NCBI GenBank assembly: GCA_023426225.1
Contig: JAFABD010000019.1
Location: forward strand, 1 to 34,824
Source of the DNA: Pseudomonadota bacterium
GTDB taxonomy: Bacteria > Pseudomonadota > Alphaproteobacteria > Sphingomonadales > Sphingomonadaceae
Length of the DNA stretch: 34,824 bases
Direction of reading: 5' to 3'
Positions 1 to 7,417 of the stretch are shown piece by piece. The notes beneath the pieces were generated by a model. That model was not told the DNA's origin. It saw only the letters and a list, made by a program, of their open reading frames with translations, and did not search any database. A program made the position numbers and the translations under genes. Within the stretch, counting starts at the first letter, position 1. Each line of letters opens with the position of its first letter.

Positions 1-343
1 CGTCGTAATTGTCGCTCGACGGTTGCTCCCCGCAACAGCAAATGGTAGCCAGAATTCACCAACCGGCGCGGCCACCTATCGGCCATCATAATTGACGCCG
101 ACCGGACTCCGTAATCGTCGCGCTACACCCATGGCGCCCGCCTTGCCCGCGCCGCATATTTCGCGCGCAAACTCTCTCCCTCCGAACGAAAGCTGGTCCT
201 ATCCGGTGGCGTTGGACCGCTTTCGGAGACGTCTACGGTAGCGAGCGGCAGTCCGCTGTTCAGGCCGATCTACGGCTCAAAGGAGAGAGACCGCAGCTTC
301 GTGCTCACCAGCCTGGGCGCCTCCGTCCTCAGAATTTTGCAAT
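1..343. other. Gene-poor stretch at left edge
   Basis: I see no convincing gene, RNA or repeat here. It has more A+T-rich patches than the flanking genes (for example around 40-60 and 85-95). Reading frames crossing it on the minus strand are antisense shadows of the recombinase region, without a plausible ribosome site or recognisable domain. It probably carries the promoter for the 344-604 gene and the recombinase, but no clear -35/-10 pair stands out. Confidence 0.4.
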
Positions 344-604
344 ATGAAGCCGCGCGCACCCAAGCTGCAGAGGAACCGAGCAGTGGCCAGCACCGCTCCT
401 GACGAGCCGTCGCGCCGTGCCAGCTTCAAGGTGCACGACCTCCGCCGGGCGCTCCGTGCGGCGCAGTCGGAGGGCTGGCAGGTCGCCCGCGCGATCATTT
501 CGCCCGACGGCCGCATCGAGATCACGTCCCATGTCCACGACCACCCGCAGGACTCCCCTGAAATGTCGGCGTTCGACCGATGGAAGGCCAGCCGTGCGAG
601 TTGA
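344..604 (+). CDS. Small basic protein upstream of integrase, unknown function
   Basis: This is an 86-residue product with a basic N-terminus and a core of the pattern F-K-V-H-D-L-R-R-A-L-R-A followed by A-I-I-S-P-D-G-R-I-E-I. That looks like a short helix followed by a beta hairpin. Small proteins with this layout commonly precede tyrosine recombinases in alphaproteobacterial prophages and islands; that is a recollection of gene context, not a search result. The gene overlaps the proposed integrase start (GTG at 594) by 11 nt, so the two are probably translated from one message. A strong ribosome site before ATG 344 is lacking, so the start may be further downstream. A role as excisionase or recombination accessory protein is possible but not shown. 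Confidence 0.55.
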   Translation: MKPRAPKLQRNRAVASTAPDEPSRRASFKVHDLRRALRAAQSEGWQVARAIISPDGRIEITSHVHDHPQDSPEMSAFDRWKASRAS

Positions 605-1646
605 TCTAAAGGGGTTGAACTGGACGACGAAGCGTCGTCCGGATGGCAGCTCTGTGACCTATTATTACGCCTGGCGCGGCGGCCCTCGCATCCAAGGGGA
701 GCCCGGCACCAAGGAGTTTCTCGACAACTACAATGCTGCGCTGGGCGAGGCACAGAAGCTCAGCAAGGACACGTTGCTCGGGCTGACGCGCGCCTACCGC
801 GCCTCGACCGAATTTCGGGATCTGCGCCCGCGGACGCAGCGGGACTATCTGCAGCACCTGGCCAGCATCGAGGAGGAATTCGGCGATTTTCCGGTCGCCG
901 CGCTCGGGGACCGGCGCACGCGCGGCGAGTTCCTCGCCTGGCGCGACCGCCAAGCGGCAAAATCGCGGCGGCAGGCGGACTATAGCTGGTCGGTATTGGC
1001 GCGCGTGCTGTCCTGGTCGCTCGACCGCGGCCATGTGGCCTGCAATCCCTGCGTCGCGGCCGGCCGCGTGTACCGCGCGCATCGATCCGAGCGGATATGG
1101 ACCGAGGCGGACGAGCGCGCATTCTACGCGGCCGCGCCGGCGCACCTGCATCTGCCGCTCGCACTGGCGATCTGGACGGGACAGCGGCAGGGCGACCTGC
1201 TGACCGTCACCTGGCGCGCCTATGATGGCACGTACCTGCGGATCGTCCCCAGCAAGTCCAGGAGCAAGGTTCGCGGCAGCTCGGGCACGCGGCTGATCAT
1301 CCCGCTTGGTGCTCCTGTGCGCCAACGCCTGGACGCCCTGCGCAAATTCGCGCCCGGTGCCGACCGACCGATCCTGCTCAACTCGCGTGGTGATCCGTGG
1401 ACTGAGGCCGGCTTCCGCGCGTCGTGGCGGAAAGCCTGCGCCATTGCGGGCATCGCCGGCGTGACATTCCACGATCTTCGCGGGACGGCCGTTACGCGCC
1501 TGGCACTCGCGGGCGCGACGCCGCCCGAGATCGCGACGTTCACCGGCCACTCCTTGCGCGACGTCGGCGCGATTCTCGACTCGCACTATCTCGCCCGTGA
1601 TTCGCGTCTTGCTGAGAGCGCTCTCCGCAAGCTAGAGGCGGGCTAG
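594..1646 (+). CDS. Tyrosine-type site-specific recombinase (integrase)
   Basis: The product is 350 residues from GTG 594, which has a GGAAGG ribosome site about 5 nt upstream. The open frame extends further upstream only as low-complexity arginine-rich sequence. Residues 1-60 resemble the N-terminal domain of phage integrases, about 65-165 form the SAM-like core-binding domain, and about 168-340 the catalytic domain. The catalytic residues are visible: R198 in TGQRQGDLL, a likely beta-hairpin lysine near K221, H293 and R296 in HDLRG, H319 in TGHS, and Y332 in the SHY motif. All are present, so the enzyme should be active in strand exchange. It faces the 3' end of tRNA-Met at 1739-1815, the likely attachment gene. 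It overlaps the small upstream gene and is probably co-transcribed with it. Confidence 0.93.
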   Translation: MRVDLKGLNWTTKRRPDGSSVTYYYAWRGGPRIQGEPGTKEFLDNYNAALGEAQKLSKDTLLGLTRAYRASTEFRDLRPRTQRDYLQHLASIEEEFGDFPVAALGDRRTRGEFLAWRDRQAAKSRRQADYSWSVLARVLSWSLDRGHVACNPCVAAGRVYRAHRSERIWTEADERAFYAAAPAHLHLPLALAIWTGQRQGDLLTVTWRAYDGTYLRIVPSKSRSKVRGSSGTRLIIPLGAPVRQRLDALRKFAPGADRPILLNSRGDPWTEAGFRASWRKACAIAGIAGVTFHDLRGTAVTRLALAGATPPEIATFTGHSLRDVGAILDSHYLARDSRLAESALRKLEAG

Positions 1647-1738
1647 TTTTCAAACCGCGTATCAAACTACGGGGCGCGGGTCGCGCACCGGCTTCGAATT
1701 TAAACGGGGAAACGCTAGGAAAGCCAAAGGCTTGGGGA

Positions 1739-1815
1739 TGGTAGCGGAGGAGGGACTTGAACCCCCGACACGCGGATTATGATTCCGCTGCTCTAACCAA
1801 CTGAGCTACTCCGCC
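1739..1815 (-). tRNA. tRNA-Met (CAU), elongator type
   Basis: The reverse strand folds into a full cloverleaf. The acceptor starts GGCGGAG and ends CTCCGCT-A-CCA with the CCA encoded (1739-1741), the D arm contains AGCTCAGTTGGTTAGAGC, and the T arm is GGGGG-TTCAAGT-CCCTC. The anticodon loop is ATCATAA between GCGGA and TCCGC, giving CAU. The paired acceptor start argues against the initiator tRNA, and the body looks like elongator tRNA-Met rather than the tRNA-Ile that is modified to read AUA, though CAU alone does not settle this. Its 3' half is the likely integration target of the recombinase at 594-1646. Confidence 0.93.
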
Positions 1816-1858
1816 CCAACGAGCGAGGGCCGCCGAATAGGGGCGAGATTCGCCCGCG

Positions 1859-2368
1859 TCAAGCGAAGTTGTGCGAAGAATGTGCTTCCCACGGCCCGCC
1901 GCGATAATGCCAGCTCGCCAGCCCGGCGATCGCCAGCGGCCGCGGGACGAAATCGGCACGCAATTCGGCCAGCAAGGCCTTGGAATCGCTTGGTGCGACC
2001 TTGTTCTGGATCGTGATGTGCGGTCGCCATCCCGCACGATCCTGCGGCACCAGCATCGGTGCGAAGGCCGCGGCCAGTTCGGCGCGGATCGCCTCCAGCT
2101 CGGGCGATTCGATTCGAAAGGCGACGCCGCGCCCCAGGTCGATCAGCCCGCCCAGCCACGCCCGCGGCGCCGCCACGCCGCGCGTCATCGACGCCAGACG
2201 GTGCCGCAATTCGTCCCCCAACTGCGGCGCAAGATGATGGAACAGCGTGCAATGCGCGGGCACGAGGTTGCGCTCGGGCGGGAAATTACGCCGCCGCAGC
2301 CCGTCGAGATAGGCGAAGTCGCGCGCGCCGAACCGCGCCGTGACGATCAGCGGCGCCGCCTCGCTCAA
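1859..2368 (-). CDS. 2'-5' RNA ligase / 2H phosphoesterase family protein
   Basis: The product is 169 residues. It has the two H-x-T motifs that define the 2H phosphoesterase superfamily: H39-C-T41-L and H117-I-T119-I, about 78 residues apart, in a small single-domain protein of the usual length (about 170-180). Such enzymes act on 2',3'-cyclic phosphates or 2'-5' linkages of RNA; the substrate cannot be told from the sequence. The start is TTG at 2368, overlapping the kup stop codon (TTGA), so translation is probably coupled to kup. No better ATG or GTG lies in frame near the kup end. The next feature downstream is tRNA-Met at 1815. Confidence 0.85.
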   Translation of the reverse strand: MSEAAPLIVTARFGARDFAYLDGLRRRNFPPERNLVPAHCTLFHHLAPQLGDELRHRLASMTRGVAAPRAWLGGLIDLGRGVAFRIESPELEAIRAELAAAFAPMLVPQDRAGWRPHITIQNKVAPSDSKALLAELRADFVPRPLAIAGLASWHYRGGPWEAHSSHNFA

Positions 2369-4293
2369 ATCTCGACCTGGCTGCCCAGTTCGACCACGCG
2401 GTTGGTCGGCAGCTTGAAGAATTCCATCGCGCTTTCGGCGTTGCGCAGCATCCACGCAAACAGCTTCTCGCGCCACAGGATCATTCCCGGCCGCGACGAC
2501 GGCAACAGCGTCTGCCGTGCGAGGAAGAAGCTGGTCTCCATCATCTTGAACGGCGCGCCGCACACCGCATTCTGCTTGAGCGCGGTGGGCACGTCCGCTT
2601 CCTGCATGAAGCCATAGAAGAGCAGCATGCGGTGGAAACCCTTGCCCAGATCCTCCGCCTTCAGCCGCTCGCTGTCGGGGACATAGGGCACGTCGGCGAT
2701 CCGCACCGTCAGCAGCACGACGCGCTCGTGCAGCACCTTGTTGTGCTTGAGGTTGTGGAGCAGCGCCTGCGGCACGCCGTCCGGGGTCGAGGTCATGAAC
2801 ACTGCCGTCCCGGGCACGCGCGTGGCCGTCGTCGCCGCCGATTCGATGAAGATCTTGATCGGCATCGCACTCTCGCGCAGCCGGTCGATCATCAGCTTGC
2901 GGCCCTTCGACCAAGTCGTCAGCAGCGTGAACACGAACAGCCCGATCGTCAGCGGGAACCAGCCGCCATCGGGCACCTTGGTCAGGTTGGCGGCCAGATA
3001 GGCAAGGTCGACCGTGAAGAACAGCAGCAGCAGCGGCAGCGCATAGCGCTTCTTCCAGTGCCACAGGCCGAACAGCACCACTGCGAGCAGGCAATTGTCG
3101 ATGAACATCGCGCCCGTCACCGCGATGCCATAGGCCGCGGTCAGGTTGGACGAGGTCTGGAACGACAGCACCAGCAGGATGACCATCGCCATCAGCGCCC
3201 AGTTGACGAGCGGGATATAGATCTGCCCCGCGGTCGCCGCGCTCGTATGCTCGATCCGCAGCCGCGGGACGAAGCCGAGCTGGATCGCCTGCTGCGTCAC
3301 CGAAAACGCGCCCGAGATCACCGCCTGGCTGGCAATGATCGCCGCCATCGTCGCCACCACCACCAGCGGCAACCGCAGCGCTTCGGGCGCGAGCATGTAG
3401 AACGGGCTTTCCAGCGCCTCGGGCGAGCGCATCAGCAGCGCGCCCTGCCCCATATAGTTCGCCATCAGCGCGGGCAGGACGAAGAACAGCCACGACACGC
3501 GGATCGGCTTGCGCCCGAAATGCCCCATATCGGCATAGAGCGCCTCGGCCCCCGTCACCGCGAGCACGACCGAGCCGAGCGCGAGGAAGGCGCGCAGCGG
3601 ATCGCTTGCAAAGAACTGATAGGCATGGTGCGGCGACAGCGCACCGAGGATCGCCGGCGTCTGAACGAAGCTGATGATGCCCAGCGTCGCGATAATGACG
3701 AAATAGGCGGCCATCACCGGCCCGAACAGCGCGCCCACGCGCGCGGTGCCCGTCCGCTGGATCGAAAACAGCATCACCAGGATCACGACCGCGATCGGGA
3801 TCACCAGCCGGTGGAAACCGGGCGCGGCCACCGCGAGCCCCTCGACGGCCGACAGCACCGAAACCGCCGGCGTGATCATCGAGTCGCCATAGAAGAGCGC
3901 GGTCGCGAACACGCCCAGCAGCACGATTCCCTGCGTCCAGCGCGAACGATCGGTCCGGCCCGAAATCAGCGCGAGCAGCGCCAGGCTGCCGCCCTCGCCC
4001 TTGTTGTCGGCGCGCATGATGATCGCGACATATTTGAGCGTCACCACGACCATCATCGACCAGAACATCAGGCTGATGACGCCCATGATGTGCAGCGGAT
4101 CGAGCGTCAGCTTGTGATGGCCCGCAAAGGTCTCGCGGAACGCATAGAGCGGGCTCGTGCCGATATCGCCGAACACGATGCCGATCGCGCCGAGCGCCAG
4201 CTTCCACGTCGCATCGGTCGCATGGCCGTGCGCATGGGCATGATCGCCGGTTTCGGCAGGCGCAACCGTGGCGCCCTCGGGGGCGGTGCTCAC
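2365..4293 (-). CDS. kup: KUP/HAK-family potassium uptake transporter
   Basis: The product is 642 residues, the expected length for bacterial Kup. The first transmembrane block carries the family signature G-A-I-G-I-V-F-G-D-I-G-T-S-P-L-Y-A-F. About 12 hydrophobic segments follow to near residue 440, then a cytosolic C-terminal domain. Kup proteins import K+ with protons across the inner membrane, mostly under acid or hyperosmotic conditions. The N-terminus has an unusual histidine-rich run (H-A-H-A-H-G-H within residues 18-24) before the first membrane segment. The start ATG at 4293 was chosen because the protein aligns in length with the family and the frame opens there. It is followed by the overlapping 2H phosphoesterase gene. 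The 5' region (4294-4467) contains hairpins but no riboswitch I can recognise. Confidence 0.95.
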   Translation of the reverse strand: MSTAPEGATVAPAETGDHAHAHGHATDATWKLALGAIGIVFGDIGTSPLYAFRETFAGHHKLTLDPLHIMGVISLMFWSMMVVVTLKYVAIIMRADNKGEGGSLALLALISGRTDRSRWTQGIVLLGVFATALFYGDSMITPAVSVLSAVEGLAVAAPGFHRLVIPIAVVILVMLFSIQRTGTARVGALFGPVMAAYFVIIATLGIISFVQTPAILGALSPHHAYQFFASDPLRAFLALGSVVLAVTGAEALYADMGHFGRKPIRVSWLFFVLPALMANYMGQGALLMRSPEALESPFYMLAPEALRLPLVVVATMAAIIASQAVISGAFSVTQQAIQLGFVPRLRIEHTSAATAGQIYIPLVNWALMAMVILLVLSFQTSSNLTAAYGIAVTGAMFIDNCLLAVVLFGLWHWKKRYALPLLLLFFTVDLAYLAANLTKVPDGGWFPLTIGLFVFTLLTTWSKGRKLMIDRLRESAMPIKIFIESAATTATRVPGTAVFMTSTPDGVPQALLHNLKHNKVLHERVVLLTVRIADVPYVPDSERLKAEDLGKGFHRMLLFYGFMQEADVPTALKQNAVCGAPFKMMETSFFLARQTLLPSSRPGMILWREKLFAWMLRNAESAMEFFKLPTNRVVELGSQVEI

Positions 4294-4399
4294 CGCGCGC
4301 CGTAACCTGGAAAGGGCGAAACGTTTCTGGTCATTCAGACCTGCATTCCTGCCAGCATCGGGTGCGCGCCGTTAGCATGTGCAGACGCTTCCCCGCAAT

Positions 4400-4453
4400 G
4401 TCCCCTGGGGGGACGCCGGAGAACGGCATTGGTTGCATCGCAACACGCCGTTC
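4400..4453 (-). terminator. Two adjacent hairpins between the Lrp-type gene and kup
   Basis: GTCCCC-TGG-GGGGAC (4400-4414) is a perfect 6-bp stem. GAACGGC (4421-4427) pairs with GCCGTTC (4447-4453), with an inner perfect stem GTTGC-ATC-GCAAC (4432-4444). Both lie downstream of the minus-strand regulator gene and upstream of kup. There is no T-run, so they could be a Rho-independent-like terminator, an mRNA-stabilising structure or part of the kup leader. Confidence 0.4.
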
Positions 4454-4467
4454 CGGAATACCCGTAT

Positions 4468-4938
4468 TCAACCCGGTGTCGCAAACATCGCGTCGGCCTC
4501 GCTCCGCGTCGGCACCGATCGCAGCACGAAGCTGCTGTTGATCGTCACCACGCCCGGCAGGCGTCCCAGATGCTCACGATGGAGCCGCTCATAATCGTCG
4601 AGGTCGCGACACAGGATCTTCAACCGATAGTCCTGCCCGCCCGATACCAGCGCACATTCGACGATCCCGTCGATCGCGGCCACCGCGCGTTCGAACTGCG
4701 CCAGATCCTCCTCGACCTGCGACCCCAGCGTGATGTCGACCAGCGCCGTCAGCCGAAATCCCAGCCGTCGATGCCCCAGCCGCGCGCCATAGCCGATGAT
4801 GTGCCCCGACGCCTCGAGCGACTGGATGCGGCGCGTACAGGCCGATTGCGAAAGCCCGACGGCAGCGGCCACCTGACTCACCGGCGCGCGCGCATCTTCG
4901 GCCAACAGCATCAAGATGCCGCGATCGATGCGATCCAT
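4468..4938 (-). CDS. Lrp/AsnC-family transcriptional regulator, probably of ald
   Basis: The product is 156 residues, the standard length for an Lrp/AsnC protein. Residues 1-60 form the winged helix-turn-helix typical of the family (D-R-I-D-R-G-I-L then V-G-L-S-Q-S-A-C-T-R-R-I-Q-S-L). About 65-145 form the alpha-beta RAM ligand-binding domain, ending G-V-V-T-I-N-S-S-F-V-L. The start is ATG 4938, preceded by a GGAG ribosome site; upstream in-frame starts would run through the promoter region. It is divergent from alanine dehydrogenase, and in many bacteria an Lrp-type regulator next to ald activates it in response to alanine. A perfect dyad at 5001-5015 lies between the two genes and is a good operator candidate. 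Confidence 0.93.
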   Translation of the reverse strand: MDRIDRGILMLLAEDARAPVSQVAAAVGLSQSACTRRIQSLEASGHIIGYGARLGHRRLGFRLTALVDITLGSQVEEDLAQFERAVAAIDGIVECALVSGGQDYRLKILCRDLDDYERLHREHLGRLPGVVTINSSFVLRSVPTRSEADAMFATPG

Positions 4939-5000
4939 GCATGATTCTCCAATTCGAGGCGACCCTATCGCAAATCCATGCACGACCCAACCGTTTGGCG

Positions 5001-5015
5001 CCTGCACTTTGCAGG
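5001..5015. promoter_or_regulatory. Perfect 15-bp dyad, candidate Lrp-type operator
   Basis: CCTGCA-CTT-TGCAGG is a perfect inverted repeat (6-bp arms, 3-nt centre) in the 151-bp space between the divergent regulator (start 4938) and ald (start 5090). Lrp/AsnC proteins bind 15-bp degenerate palindromes of this geometry. Position and symmetry are seen; binding is inferred. Confidence 0.5.
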
Positions 5016-5089
5016 GATTCGCTCGCGCAACTTTGTTACAGTCGGGGTCCAATCCGAAACCCGGATCCTTCCCTTTGGAGTTCGCAATC

Positions 5090-6196
5090 ATGCGCATCGG
5101 TGTTCCCAAGGAAATCAAGAATCACGAATATCGCGTCGGCCTCACGCCCCCGTCGGTCGCCGAACTGATCGCCGCCGGGCACAGCGTGGTGGTCGAAACC
5201 GGCGCCGGCGCCGGGATCGACTTCGACGATCAGGCCTATGTCGCGGCCGGCGCGACGATCGCGCCGACTGCCGCCGCGGTCTTCGCGGGCAGCGACATGA
5301 TCGTGAAGGTCAAGGAGCCGCAGCCGCAGGAAATCGCGATGATCGAATCGCGCCACACGCTGTTCACCTATCTCCATCTCGCGGCCGACAAGCCCCAGGC
5401 CGAAGGGCTGATGGCGTCGGGCGCCACCTGCATCGCCTATGAGACCGTCACCTCGGACTCGCGGTCGCTGCCGCTGCTCAAGCCGATGAGCGAAGTCGCC
5501 GGCCGCATGTCGATCCAGGTCGGCGCGCACTATCTCGAAAAGGAACAGGGCGGCCGCGGCGTGCTGCTCGGCGGCGTGCCGGGCGTGGCGCCGGCACGCG
5601 TCGCGATCCTCGGCGGCGGTGTCGCCGGCATCAACGCGGCGCAGATGGCGGTGGGGCTGCGTGCCGACGTCACCATCTATGACATCTCGAACGATCGCCT
5701 GGCCGAACTCGACCTGCATTTCGGCAGCCAGATCAAGACCGCCTATGCCTCGCGCGCGGCGATCGCGGCGGCCGTGGCCAACGCGCATCTGGTGATCGGC
5801 GCGGTGCTCGTGCCCGGCGCGGCGGCCCCCCGCCTCGTCACGCGCGACATGCTCAAGACGATGAAGCGCGGCTCGGTGCTCGTCGACATCGCGATCGACC
5901 AGGGCGGCTGTTTCGAGACCAGCCACGCGACCACGCACGACGATCCCGTGTTCGAAGTCGACGGCGTGATCCACTATTGCGTCGCCAACATGCCAGGCGC
6001 GGTCGCGCGTACCTCGACCTTCGCGCTCAACAACGCGACGCTGCCGTTCGTGGTCAAGATCGCCAATCTGGGTGCAGAGGGCGCGATGCGCGCCGATCGT
6101 CACCTCGCCAACGGGCTCAACGTGTCGGGCGGCAAGATCCGGCATCAGGCGGTGGCCGAAGCGCTCGAGCTGCCGTTCGAGGCCTGGGCGGGCTGA
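5090..6196 (+). CDS. ald: Alanine dehydrogenase
   Basis: The product is 368 residues (family about 370). It catalyses NAD-dependent oxidative deamination of L-alanine to pyruvate and ammonia in the cytosol. The N-terminus M-R-I-G-V-P-K-E-I-K is characteristic. The substrate residues R15, K75 (in VKVKEPQ) and H96 (in TYLHLA) are present, as are the nucleotide-binding loop ILGGGVAG and the VDIAIDQGG segment with the catalytic aspartate. The start is ATG 5090 with ribosome site TTTGGAG just upstream. It is divergent from the Lrp-type regulator at 4468-4938, which suggests induction by alanine. It is monocistronic, with a strong terminator at 6226-6260. Confidence 0.97.
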   Translation: MRIGVPKEIKNHEYRVGLTPPSVAELIAAGHSVVVETGAGAGIDFDDQAYVAAGATIAPTAAAVFAGSDMIVKVKEPQPQEIAMIESRHTLFTYLHLAADKPQAEGLMASGATCIAYETVTSDSRSLPLLKPMSEVAGRMSIQVGAHYLEKEQGGRGVLLGGVPGVAPARVAILGGGVAGINAAQMAVGLRADVTIYDISNDRLAELDLHFGSQIKTAYASRAAIAAAVANAHLVIGAVLVPGAAAPRLVTRDMLKTMKRGSVLVDIAIDQGGCFETSHATTHDDPVFEVDGVIHYCVANMPGAVARTSTFALNNATLPFVVKIANLGAEGAMRADRHLANGLNVSGGKIRHQAVAEALELPFEAWAG

Positions 6197-6225
6197 CAAG
6201 CCACGGCTTGGCTGACCGACGCAAG

Positions 6226-6260
6226 AAAGGGGGAGCGGCCATCGTCGCTCCCCCTTTTTT
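6226..6260 (+). terminator. Rho-independent terminator after ald
   Basis: A perfect 9-bp stem GGGGGAGCG (6229-6237) and CGCTCCCCC (6246-6254) is followed by TTTTTT. The preceding AAA also pairs with the T-run, and on the minus strand the hairpin is followed by TTTCTT, so it can also stop transcription from the convergent ccm train. Confidence 0.92.
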
Positions 6261-6290
6261 CGTTGCGTTTTCGCGCGAATGCCCGGTCGA

Positions 6291-6986
6291 TCAGCGCGCC
6301 GGCGGCTGGCGCAACCCCGGCGGCAGCGCGATCGGCGGCGGCGCCTCGCCCCGCTCCTGCGCCGCGCGGATCTGAAGCACGCGATCGAGCAGGAACAGCC
6401 GCACGAGCAGCTCGTCGCGGAAACTGGCCTTTTCGGGCGTCAGCTCCAGCGCCTTGGTCCAGAGCGGCTTGGCCTCGGCCAGCTTGCCGCCCCGCACATA
6501 GGCAAGGCCATAGAAGAAGGGCGGCCCGGGATGCTTGGGCCATAGCTGCATCGCCCGTTCGAACGACAGCTTCGCCGCCGGCGACATCTGCATCGCATCA
6601 TGTTCGGACAGGACCAGCCCCAGCCCGGTCCACAGCGCGGCGTCCTTGGGCGACTTGCGCACGGCGCCCAGCATCACGTTGACGGCGTCGTCGGGCGACC
6701 CGGCGCGGGTCATCGCGTCGGCTGCGGTGAAATAGCTGTAGTCGAAGTTGAACCGGCCGAACATCTTCTCGCGGAGTGCGACCAGATCGCGATCGACCTC
6801 GCCCTTGGGAGCCTCGGCCGCGACCGGGTGCCCCGCCAGCCCCGGGCTCCCCTGCCAGGCATAGCCCGCCGCCCCCAGCAGCACCGCCGCGAGCGGGATC
6901 GACCATAGGCCGCGCGGATAGCCGCTCAGGCGCAGCGCCACCAGCGCGCCCAGCGCCATCGCGCCCACCAGCATCCATCCCATCAT
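6291..6986 (-). CDS. ccmI: CcmI-like cytochrome c biogenesis TPR protein
   Basis: The product is 231 residues. Two hydrophobic segments at the N-terminus (about 4-20 and 28-47) anchor it in the inner membrane. A periplasmic region with tetratricopeptide-like repeats follows (roughly 75-200; for example A-D-A-M-T-R-A-G and A-L-W-T-G-L-G-L-V-L). CcmI proteins bind the C-terminus of apocytochrome c and deliver it to the CcmF/CcmH haem lyase. The start ATG 6986 overlaps the ccmH stop by 4 nt (ATGA). It is the last gene of the ccm train and is convergent with ald. In some genomes this domain is fused to CcmH; here it is separate. Confidence 0.85.
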   Translation of the reverse strand: MMGWMLVGAMALGALVALRLSGYPRGLWSIPLAAVLLGAAGYAWQGSPGLAGHPVAAEAPKGEVDRDLVALREKMFGRFNFDYSYFTAADAMTRAGSPDDAVNVMLGAVRKSPKDAALWTGLGLVLSEHDAMQMSPAAKLSFERAMQLWPKHPGPPFFYGLAYVRGGKLAEAKPLWTKALELTPEKASFRDELLVRLFLLDRVLQIRAAQERGEAPPPIALPPGLRQPPAR

Positions 6987-7417
6987 TGCCTGCGTCTCCG
7001 GAAGGTCCGTCGCGCGATCACCAGTCCGACGAGCAACAGCGCCACCGGCGCGATCCACAAGGGTGCCGTCACCCAGCTCAGCGGCGGGTCATAGGTCACA
7101 TAGTCGCCATAGCGCTGGACCAGCCAGCGACGGACCTGCTCGGGCGATTCGCCCGCGTCGATCCGCGCCCGCACCAGCGCGCGCATGTCCCCGGCCATTT
7201 CCGCATCGCTGTCGGCGATCGACTGGCCCTGGCATACCAGGCAACGCAGCGTCTCCATCAGCGCCTTGGCACGCGCTTCCTTCACCGGGTCGGCGAGCTG
7301 CGTATAGGCGAGCGGCGCGGGCGGACGGTTCGAATCGGCGCTCGCCACCCCGATCGGCGCGAGCGCGATCGCGCAGGCGCCGATCGCGGCGCGCAGCACG
7401 GGAAGCCGCGAGCTCAC
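6983..7417 (-). CDS. ccmH: CcmH/CcmL cytochrome c maturation thiol oxidoreductase
   Basis: The product is 144 residues. A signal peptide (about 1-27, cleaved near A-S-A-D) is followed by the family motif L-R-C59-L-V-C62-Q-G-Q, a periplasmic three-helix domain, and a C-terminal membrane anchor (about 117-135) ending in R-R-T-F-R-R-R-R-Q. The two cysteines reduce apocytochrome c thiols or exchange with them before haem attachment. The start is GTG at 7417, overlapping the ccmG stop by 4 nt (GTGA); the other junctions of this train use ATGA. The stop overlaps ccmI. Confidence 0.95.
   Translation of the reverse strand: MSSRLPVLRAAIGACAIALAPIGVASADSNRPPAPLAYTQLADPVKEARAKALMETLRCLVCQGQSIADSDAEMAGDMRALVRARIDAGESPEQVRRWLVQRYGDYVTYDPPLSWVTAPLWIAPVALLLVGLVIARRTFRRRRQ

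Larger units (their letters stand above)
1..1738. mobile_element. Right end of a tRNA-Met-targeted integrated element (partial)
   Basis: A tyrosine recombinase gene (594-1646) ends 92 nt from the 3' end of a tRNA-Met gene (1739-1815), with the tRNA 3' end facing it. Islands and prophages that integrate into a tRNA 3' half typically leave their integrase in this position. The other end and the second att copy would lie left of position 1 and cannot be seen. The 1647-1738 spacer holds two similar short direct repeats (TCAAACCG and TCAAACTA) that could be recombinase arm sites, and a small inverted repeat AAGCC-AAA-GGCTT at 1721-1733. The island reading is an inference from gene order. Confidence 0.5.

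Noticed and set aside
4294..4467. Riboswitch in the kup leader
   Set aside because: Only simple hairpins are present. No conserved core of a known potassium-related or cyclic-dinucleotide riboswitch is recognisable.
5036..6199. Long open frame antisense to alanine dehydrogenase
   Set aside because: It is a mirror of a GC-rich coding gene, with arginine/histidine-rich low-information sequence, no domain and no ribosome site.
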